Assembly: GCA_945910715.1 (NCBI GenBank)
Contig: CAMDZU010000023.1
Location: 1-11,064 of the forward strand
Direction of reading: 5' to 3'
DNA length: 11,064 bases
Source of the DNA: an uncultured Clostridia bacterium
Lineage (GTDB): Bacteria; Bacillota; Clostridia; Oscillospirales; Ruminococcaceae
Shown here: positions 6,269 to 11,064 of the stretch, one piece after another
Numbering within the stretch: the stretch's first letter is position 1
How the letters are laid out: each line of letters starts with the position of its first letter
The notes under the pieces: generated by a model
Told to the model about the DNA's origin: nothing
Seen by the model: the letters and a program-made list of their open reading frames with translations, nothing else
The model's database searches: none
Translations under genes and position numbers: made by a program

Positions 6269-7966
6269 TTACATTTTTTCGGGCGCTTCGACCTTCAGCA
6301 GGTCAAGCATATTCTTAATAACAATTCTTGTGGCAAGGCAAAGCTGAAGTCTTGACTGTAAAACGGCTTCTTCCTCGCCCATAATTTTGCAGCTGTCGTA
6401 GAACTTATGGAAACGTGTTGCCAGCTCCAGAACGTATCTTGTAATTCTTGAGGGGTTGTATTCCTTTGCAGCCTCGTTGATTTCTGTCGGAAGTGTAGCA
6501 ATGTGTCTGATAAGCTCAATTTCCGCAGGCTCGGTGTAAACAAGCTTGCTCATTGGCATATCGGCAGGCGAAATTCCCTCGGAAGCGAGCTTTTCAATAA
6601 TTCTGCAAATTCTTGCGTGAGCGTACTGAACATAGAAAACAGGATTCTTTGAGCTTTCCTCAATTGCAAGGTCAAGGTCAAATTCAAGGTGAGTATTTGC
6701 GTCACGCAGGTTGAAGAAAAATCTTGCGGCGTCGATTGGCACTTCGTCAAGGAGAGAGGTAAGTGTGATCGCCTTGCCCGAGCGCTTTGAAAGCTTGATT
6801 GTTTCCCCGTCACGGACAAGCCTTACCATTTGCATGATAAGTGCGTTAAGTCTGTTGGGGTCAACGCCCAGAGCGGTAAGAGCGGCTCTCATTCTTGGGA
6901 TATAGCCGTGGTGGTCTGCGCCGAGAATGTCAATTGCCATATCGAAATTACGGGTAACAAGCTTGTCGTAATGATATGCAATATCGGGCACAAAGTAGGT
7001 TGGAACGCCGTTTGCACGAACAAGCACTCTGTCCTGATCGTCGCCGTATTCGCCGGACTTGAACCATACAGCTCCCTCTTTTTCGTAGGTACAGCCCTTT
7101 TCCTTAAGCATTTCAACAATTTGGTTTACACGTCCGCTGCTGTGGAGAGAGCTTTCTCTGAACCAGTTGTCGTACTTTATGCGGTATTTCAGCAGGTCGT
7201 CCTCAAGTCCCTTGATGTTAAGGGGCAGAGCGTAGTCAACAAGAGCCTTTCTGCGTTCCTCCTCGGAGGTGTGCATATATTTGTCGCCGTAAATTTCGGC
7301 GAACTTTTCAGCGTGTGCAATAATATCCTCGCCGTGATAGGAGTCCTCGGGCATTTCGATTTCGACGCCGAAATGCTGCTGATAGCGGATGTCAAGACTA
7401 AGACCGAACTTATTTACCTGATTTCCTGCGTCGTTTACATAGAATTCACGCTCAACATAGTAGCCTGCGTACTGGAGCAGGGAAGAAAGACAGTCGCCGA
7501 TTGCGCCGCCTCTTGCGTTGCCGATGTGCATAGGACCTGTCGGGTTTGCGGAAACAAATTCAACAAGTACACGCTTGCCTGCGCCAAGGTCTGTTTTGCC
7601 GTAGTTTTCCTTTAGGTCAATAACAGAGGCTACCGTTTCGGCAAACCATGCTTTTCCCACAAAGAAATTGAGGAAGCCGGGGCCCGCAAGCTCTATTTTT
7701 TCAAAAACCGTTCCATCAAGAACAGCCTCGTCAACTATCATCTGTGCAATTGCACGGGGATTCTGCTTAAGTGTCTTTGCGGAAACAAGGGCTGCGTTGC
7801 AGGAAAAATCGCCGTGTGATATATCGTTTGGTATTTCCACCGTAAATGCAGGCAGCAGCTCCGCAGGGATTTTTCCCTCCGCCGTAAGTCTGCCTAATGC
7901 GTTAAGAACTATTTCCCTTACCTGTGATTTTGCTGATTCGATTGGGTTAAACAGATTATTGCTCAT
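6269..7966 (-). CDS. argS: Arginyl-tRNA synthetase
   Basis: Class I synthetase that charges tRNA-Arg with arginine in the cytoplasm. At 565 residues it is full length. The N-terminal Add1 tRNA D-loop-binding domain covers about residues 1-110 (NDISHGDFSCNAAL, GPGFLNFF). The Rossmann catalytic core carries the class I HIGH signature as PTGPMHIGNARG (142-153), the DHHGY stretch GADHHGY (349-355) and a KMSKS-like KLSKRSGK (391-398). Unlike some ArgS enzymes, a lysine is present in this last motif. The DALR-type all-helical anticodon-binding domain fills the last ~115 residues (YVQYAHARICRI through the end). AGGAAAGGA before the ATG is a strong ribosome binding site. The start overlaps the end of the DUF1934 gene by 11 bases, implying translational coupling. 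The DUF1934-argS pairing is also known in Bacillus (ywiB-argS). No T-box leader precedes it, as it is internal to the cluster. Confidence 0.97.
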   Translation of the reverse strand: MSNNLFNPIESAKSQVREIVLNALGRLTAEGKIPAELLPAFTVEIPNDISHGDFSCNAALVSAKTLKQNPRAIAQMIVDEAVLDGTVFEKIELAGPGFLNFFVGKAWFAETVASVIDLKENYGKTDLGAGKRVLVEFVSANPTGPMHIGNARGGAIGDCLSSLLQYAGYYVEREFYVNDAGNQVNKFGLSLDIRYQQHFGVEIEMPEDSYHGEDIIAHAEKFAEIYGDKYMHTSEEERRKALVDYALPLNIKGLEDDLLKYRIKYDNWFRESSLHSSGRVNQIVEMLKEKGCTYEKEGAVWFKSGEYGDDQDRVLVRANGVPTYFVPDIAYHYDKLVTRNFDMAIDILGADHHGYIPRMRAALTALGVDPNRLNALIMQMVRLVRDGETIKLSKRSGKAITLTSLLDEVPIDAARFFFNLRDANTHLEFDLDLAIEESSKNPVFYVQYAHARICRIIEKLASEGISPADMPMSKLVYTEPAEIELIRHIATLPTEINEAAKEYNPSRITRYVLELATRFHKFYDSCKIMGEEEAVLQSRLQLCLATRIVIKNMLDLLKVEAPEKM

Positions 7967-8417
7967 TAAAATTCCTTTCCTGTGCGGTATTTCCGCCGCA
8001 CTCCTTTATATTTATACTCATTTCATTTTCGGACATAAAGCTTGAATTTATGTCGATTGTGTATTTAAGATATATGTCGCCGCCCTTGCCTGTAAGCTCC
8101 GAGCGAATTTCGTCTGCGGTTATTCCCACGATAAAATCGCCGTAGGGAGTTCCGTAATGGCAATGGTGTTTTCTGCCCTTTTCTATCATCAGATTGGTCA
8201 TTACCTTTTCGCCGAATCGGGTCATTGTCACCATATTCTCGGTAATTTCAAGCTTGACGGTGCAGCCCTCAAAGCCTGTTGCTTCGCTTTCGTCGTAGCT
8301 GACGGTGAATTTATCTCTGCCCTTGTTGAATTTTCCCACCGTGAAAAGCTCGGTGGTGTCCTGCTCCTCGTCGGCTTTCTGAACTGTCTTTATAGTTATA
8401 TTAACGTCCTTAGTCAT
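7956..8417 (-). CDS. DUF1934 (YwiB-like) beta-barrel protein
   Basis: A 153-residue cytoplasmic protein of the DUF1934/YwiB family, small calycin-like beta-barrel proteins of unknown function that often sit immediately upstream of argS in Firmicutes. Family-like segments are YDESEATGFEGCTVKLEI (41-58), MTRFGE (65-70), HYGTPYGDF (87-95) and LKYTIDINS (117-125). No signal peptide or membrane segment is seen. The ATG at 8417 is chosen because GAAAGG (8424-8429 on this strand) lies six bases before it; a longer reading from 8456 would add 13 residues, place this site inside the gene and overlap the upstream gene. The gene starts 16 bases after the Ddl-like gene and its end overlaps argS by 11 bases. 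A lipocalin-like ligand-binding role is sometimes suggested from fold alone; nothing here shows a ligand. Confidence 0.82.
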   Translation of the reverse strand: MTKDVNITIKTVQKADEEQDTTELFTVGKFNKGRDKFTVSYDESEATGFEGCTVKLEITENMVTMTRFGEKVMTNLMIEKGRKHHCHYGTPYGDFIVGITADEIRSELTGKGGDIYLKYTIDINSSFMSENEMSINIKECGGNTAQERNFNEQ

Positions 8418-8433
8418 ACATTTCCTTTCTTTT

Positions 8434-9498
8434 TTATGCACGGGCCTCCACAGCAAGATTTATCAGCCTTTCAAGGGTTTCGCTATATGAGTAGTCCGCC
8501 GCTTTCATAAGTCTGGGGAAAACATTTTCCTCGGTCATTCCGGGAATGTTGCACACCTTGTTGCAGTAAATCTTATCCCCCAGTGTGAAGCTTACTACGG
8601 CATAGCCCTTGCATCCAAGAGCCTGATAGGCCTTAAGCGCCATTGCCTTTATTTCCTCCGCCGTTTCCTTTTCAACGTCGGCAGGGCAGATAAATTCGCT
8701 TGTTTTCGCAATATATTTTGCATTGCTGTCAACAATGCTGTCGATAGGCTTTATTTCGCCCAGCGGCGTTACTTCAAGACCGTAGGTGTTTCCCGTTACG
8801 GCAACCGCAATATCTCTGCCGTAAATTGCCTCCTCCGCAATTACCTTGTGGTGATGCGAAAAACCGATTTTGATTGCCGCAAGCAGCTCCTCACGGTTAT
8901 CAACGTAGTTTGCGCCGATTGACGAGCTGCAGCTTGCCGCCTTTACATAAAGGGGATAGGGAAGAAGCTGCTCAATTTTGTCAAGCTCGCTTTCAATATT
9001 GTTCAGCGAGGCACGCTCAATATAGTAATATTTTGCGGTATTAAGTCCTGCCTTGTCAAGAATAAGGTGGGTCAGCATTTTATCTGTGCAGGCGTTTGCA
9101 GCGTCGCTTTCCATTCCCGTATAGGCAATCCCCGCAAGCTTGCAAAGACCCTGAATACGTCCGCATTCCCCGTATTTTCCGTGAAGCACCGAGAAGATTA
9201 TATCAATTCTCTGAAGGGACATATCTCCGTCGCCCAGAATTTTTATTATGCCCGAATGGATAGGGTCGGGGCTCAGCACAGCGGAACAGCAGTCGCTGTC
9301 GTTTTCCCATGAGCCGTCAAGGATTGCAGAGTATTCCCCGGGGAAAAACAGCCATCTGCCTGCTCTTGTAATGCCTATGGGAATAACCTCGTACTGGTCC
9401 TTGGGAAGTCCGCAGAGGACGGAATATGCCGATTTAAGCGAAACGGAATGATCCTTTGAAGCACCGCCGAATAAAACTGCCACACGCTGTTTAGCCAT
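8434..9498 (-). CDS. D-alanine--D-alanine ligase-like protein, probably catalytically altered
   Basis: A 354-residue ATP-grasp protein of the Ddl/Van ligase family, closest in pattern to VanA-type enzymes. It shows VLFGGASKDHSVSLKSA (8-24), IGITRAGRW (41-49), SAVLSPD (72-78), LHGKYGECGRIQG (105-117) and DKMLTH (139-144), and the length fits. Active Ddl enzymes join two D-alanines with ATP and Mg2+ for peptidoglycan. Several residues needed for that seem lost. Where the family has RVDxF, this has VVSFT (301-305), so the catalytic Arg and a Mg-binding Asp are gone. Where it has NEVNTLPG, this has NKVCNIPG (313-320), so the Mg-binding Glu and Asn are replaced by Lys and Cys. The Gly-rich KPAxxGSSxGV loop reads KAASCSSSIGANY, and HGxxGED reads HGKYGEC. 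The frame is intact with good coding character and a GAAAGGT ribosome binding site, so it looks like a maintained pseudoenzyme or a paralogue with new function. It is first in the argS cluster. Confidence 0.85.
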   Translation of the reverse strand: MAKQRVAVLFGGASKDHSVSLKSAYSVLCGLPKDQYEVIPIGITRAGRWLFFPGEYSAILDGSWENDSDCCSAVLSPDPIHSGIIKILGDGDMSLQRIDIIFSVLHGKYGECGRIQGLCKLAGIAYTGMESDAANACTDKMLTHLILDKAGLNTAKYYYIERASLNNIESELDKIEQLLPYPLYVKAASCSSSIGANYVDNREELLAAIKIGFSHHHKVIAEEAIYGRDIAVAVTGNTYGLEVTPLGEIKPIDSIVDSNAKYIAKTSEFICPADVEKETAEEIKAMALKAYQALGCKGYAVVSFTLGDKIYCNKVCNIPGMTEENVFPRLMKAADYSYSETLERLINLAVEARA

Positions 9499-9537
9499 AA
9501 TTTTGTACCTTTCATAAACAGTAAATCTTATCTGATA

Positions 9538-9566
9538 ATTATATCATATAACTTGAAAAAAGGCAA
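9538..9566 (-). promoter_or_regulatory. Sigma-A-type promoter for the ddl-like/argS cluster
   Basis: On the minus strand TTGCCT (9566-9561) and a perfect TATAAT (9543-9538) are separated by 17 bases. The predicted start of transcription, near 9531, leaves a leader of about 33 bases before the ATG at 9498. It is the only convincing promoter upstream of the five-gene minus cluster, whose genes lie 17 bases or less apart or overlap. Confidence 0.7.
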
Positions 9567-9623
9567 TACTTTTTGACAAGTTAATATGATATTATTAAAA
9601 GTATATATAGCAGATAGCAGGTT

Positions 9624-9649
9624 ATGCCCGTTTTTAATAAAAAAGGCAT
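9624..9649. repeat. Imperfect hairpin in the AT-rich intergenic region
   Basis: ATGCC (9624-9628) pairs with GGCAT (9645-9649), and the inner T-run (9631-9635) can pair with the A-run (9640-9644), leaving a two-base CG bulge. A T-rich stretch follows on the plus strand, so it might be a weak terminator or simply a cruciform-prone AT sequence. No transcript is known to cross it. Confidence 0.3.
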
Positions 9650-9825
9650 TTCTTATTCTTCAAAAACGTTTAAAAAATATTTATTTTAACCTGACGGAGT
9701 ATGTTTTTTGCAATTTAAAGACAAGATTACAGTTTATTTTATTTTGTTATACCGGCTTAATCGAAGCTTATTTAAGTTAATCTGATAAATATAAATTTAG
9801 CTAAAAAATAAATATTGACTAAATA

Positions 9826-9841
9826 ATGTAAACATTATCAA
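9826..9841. promoter_or_regulatory. cre-like site upstream of the mannanase
   Basis: ATGTAAACATTATCAA matches the Gram-positive catabolite-response consensus WTGNAANCGNWNNCAW at all fixed positions except the central G, which is A here. It overlaps a perfect palindrome, ATAATGT-AA-ACATTAT (9823-9838), of the kind bound by LacI-family dimers. It lies roughly 90 bases upstream of the -35 of the mannanase promoter. Catabolite or sugar-specific control of a mannanase would make sense, but a 16-base degenerate match in AT-rich DNA can occur by chance. Confidence 0.4.
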
Positions 9842-9931
9842 ATACTATTGTAATTTATGACAAATTATATTAACAAGAATAGTTTATTGATACGAAATGT
9901 TGAGTGTAAGCCAAAAAATGCGAAAAAACAA

Positions 9932-9960
9932 TTGACAATGCTGTTAGGTTAATATATACT
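9932..9960 (+). promoter_or_regulatory. Consensus sigma-A promoter for the mannanase
   Basis: A perfect -35 TTGACA (9932-9937) and a near-perfect -10 TATACT (9955-9960) are spaced by 17 bases. Transcription would begin near 9967, giving a leader of about 73 bases that contains no obvious hairpin and ends in the AAGGAG ribosome binding site (10025-10030). Confidence 0.82.
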
Positions 9961-10039
9961 CTGGGTAAGCTGAATAAAACTTAAAAAAGATTTATCGGCA
10001 AACTATTCATTCAACCCAATTGACAAGGAGAGTATTCTT

Positions 10040-11064
10040 ATGAACAACACAAAAGTTAAATCCCCTTTGCAATTCAAAAAAGTAATTGCGCTGTTGATTA
10101 CGTTATTTATTCTGGTTACATCAGTAAACGGAATAACTCTTACCGCCTCTGCGGCAAGCGACGGATTTTATGTCAGCGGTACTGCAATCTGCGACGCAAA
10201 CGGCAATGCGTTCAAAATGCGTGGAGTAAACATTGCTCACGCTTGGTACACCTCCTACACCGAAACCTCCATAAAGGCTGCGGCCGCTCTTGGGGCAAAT
10301 ACAGTCAGAGTAGTATTATCCGACGGTCAGATTTACTCCAAGACCACTTACAGCGAGGTTGAAAGTATAATCAAGCTCTGCAAGGAGAATAATCTTGTCT
10401 GTGTCCTTGAAGTCCATGACGCAACAGGCTCAGACAGCACCTCATACCTTGACAATGCAGTAAAATACTGGGTTGAAATGAAGCAGCTCCTTAATGACAA
10501 CAAAAAATATGTTATACTTAACATTGCAAATGAATGGTACGGCACCTGGAACGGAAGCGCATGGGCTGAGGGCTACAAGAGCGCAATCAAATCCCTTCGC
10601 AGTGCAGGCATAAAAAATATGCTTATGGTTGACTGCGCAGGCTGGGGACAGTATCCCGATTCCATTCTGTACTACGGCAAGGAAGTTTTCAATGCCGATC
10701 CACAGAGCAACACGGTATTCTCAATCCATATGTATGAATATGCAGGCGGCAGTTCTTCTATTGTAAAGAACAATATTGACAATGCGCTTTCTACAGGCGT
10801 TCCCGTGGTAATCGGTGAATTCGGCGGACGTCACACAAACGGTGATGTTGACGAATACACAATTATGAGCTACTGCGAACAGAAGGGCGTAGGCTATCTT
10901 GGCTGGTCCTGGAAGGGCAACAGCTCGGGACTTGACTACCTTGATATATCAAATACATGGGACGGTTCAAGCCTTACCGAATGGGGCAACACCTTGTTCA
11001 ATGATTCCAACGGAATCAAAAAGACCTCATCCGTATGTTCCGTTTATGGCGGCTCAGACAATTC
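10040..11064 (+). CDS. Secreted GH5 (subfamily 8-like) endo-beta-1,4-mannanase, 3' truncated
   Basis: Extracellular enzyme predicted to cut beta-1,4-mannan backbones of plant hemicellulose. The frame is open to the window end (341 residues seen). Residues 1-38 are a signal peptide: basic start (Lys5, Lys7, Lys13, Lys14), hydrophobic core VIALLITLFILVTSV and an ASA cleavage site at 36-38. The GH5 barrel starts at GFYVSGTAICDANG (42-55) and continues with RGVNIAHAWY (61-70), ANTVRVVLSDGQ (86-97) and LEVHDATG (123-130). NIANEW (161-166) gives the acid/base Glu165, SIHMYEYAGG (228-237) lines the active site, and VIGEFGG (257-263) gives the nucleophile Glu260. LGWSWKGN (287-294) provides the conserved Trp290 or its neighbour. 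The HAWY, NEWYGTW and HTNGDVDE signatures are those of the Bacillus-type mannanases of GH5 subfamily 8. The catalytic domain ends near residue 320. The following Ser/Thr/Gly stretch looks like a linker, so a carbohydrate-binding module or dockerin may lie beyond. AAGGAG lies 9 bases before the ATG. Confidence 0.93.
   Translation, partial: MNNTKVKSPLQFKKVIALLITLFILVTSVNGITLTASAASDGFYVSGTAICDANGNAFKMRGVNIAHAWYTSYTETSIKAAAALGANTVRVVLSDGQIYSKTTYSEVESIIKLCKENNLVCVLEVHDATGSDSTSYLDNAVKYWVEMKQLLNDNKKYVILNIANEWYGTWNGSAWAEGYKSAIKSLRSAGIKNMLMVDCAGWGQYPDSILYYGKEVFNADPQSNTVFSIHMYEYAGGSSSIVKNNIDNALSTGVPVVIGEFGGRHTNGDVDEYTIMSYCEQKGVGYLGWSWKGNSSGLDYLDISNTWDGSSLTEWGNTLFNDSNGIKKTSSVCSVYGGSDN

Larger units (their letters stand above)
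9499..10039. other. AT-rich divergent intergenic region
   Basis: This 541-base gap separates the minus-strand cluster from the mannanase gene. It holds one promoter for each side and a cre-like site, listed separately. Between about 9570 and 9900 it is very AT-rich, with many short dyads (for example TTAATA 9581-9586 with TATTAA 9593-9598) and a near-repeat TCTGATAAxTATA at 9531 and 9781. I see no RNA gene and no convincing protein gene in it; a 64-residue open frame from 9586 lacks a ribosome binding site and has an AT-driven Phe/Leu/Tyr-rich composition. Confidence 0.7.

Noticed and set aside
5184..6347. A 387-codon open frame on the plus strand opposite the homocysteine methyltransferase gene
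   Set aside because: It lies fully antisense to a well-recognised gene, has a Cys/Phe/His-rich composition typical of antisense frames and resembles no family.
6830..7615. A 261-codon plus-strand open frame opposite argS
   Set aside because: Antisense shadow of argS codon usage; no ribosome binding site and no recognisable domain.
8418..8456. Longer start for the DUF1934 gene at 8456
   Set aside because: The extra residues are unlike the family and include the ribosome binding site of the ATG at 8417.
9573..9600. Plus-strand promoter starting with TTGACA at 9573
   Set aside because: No acceptable -10 lies 16-18 bases downstream; the better plus-strand promoter is at 9932-9960.
9586..9780. 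A 64-codon open frame in the AT-rich intergenic region
   Set aside because: No ribosome binding site, composition driven by AT content, and overlap with non-coding-looking dyads.
9929..10026. Ten-base direct repeat CAATTGACAA at 9929 and 10017
   Set aside because: The first copy contains the -35 element and the second runs into the ribosome binding site; a 10-base match in AT-rich DNA is easily chance.

Overview
The window looks like chromosomal DNA of a low-to-mid GC, Gram-positive anaerobe of the Clostridia, most like a Ruminococcus-type (Oscillospiraceae) fibre degrader. This placement is inferred from gene content: SpoVG, a YjfB-family small protein, DUF1934 next to argS, strong purine-rich ribosome binding sites and a secreted GH5 family 8-like beta-mannanase. 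Nothing in the sequence names a species.

Layout. Positions 1-1251 hold the 3' two thirds of a threonyl-tRNA synthetase gene (+), followed by a 67-residue YjfB-family gene (+) and a perfect 13-bp-stem hairpin. A pyrB gene (+) starts 36 bases after that hairpin and carries a fused C-terminal zinc-finger tail like that of PyrI. A bidirectional terminator (about 2681-2735) separates pyrB from the convergent murC (-). murC and spoVG (+) diverge from a 122-base region with a small dyad. spoVG converges on, and overlaps by 17 bases, the last gene of a five-gene minus-strand cluster. In transcription order (9498 to 4477) that cluster is: a D-Ala-D-Ala ligase-like protein that has lost most metal-binding residues, a DUF1934 protein, argS, a homocysteine S-methyltransferase-family protein with an odd tail, and a Nudix (ADP-ribose pyrophosphatase-like) hydrolase. 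A good sigma-A promoter lies just upstream of the cluster. A 541-base AT-rich region then holds a second consensus promoter (TTGACA-17-TATACT) and a cre-like site in front of a signal-peptide-bearing mannanase cut off by the window end.

How the genes relate. Most are housekeeping: two tRNA synthetases, one pyrimidine step, one peptidoglycan step, a one-carbon/methionine-type enzyme and a nucleotide-sugar clean-up hydrolase. The mannanase is an accessory secreted enzyme, probably under its own control. I do not see a phage, mobile element, CRISPR array, defence island or other clearly new multi-gene system. The best leads are the degenerate Ddl paralogue heading the argS cluster, the pyrB-PyrI-zinc-domain fusion without an allosteric domain, and the regulatory layout in front of pyrB and the mannanase.
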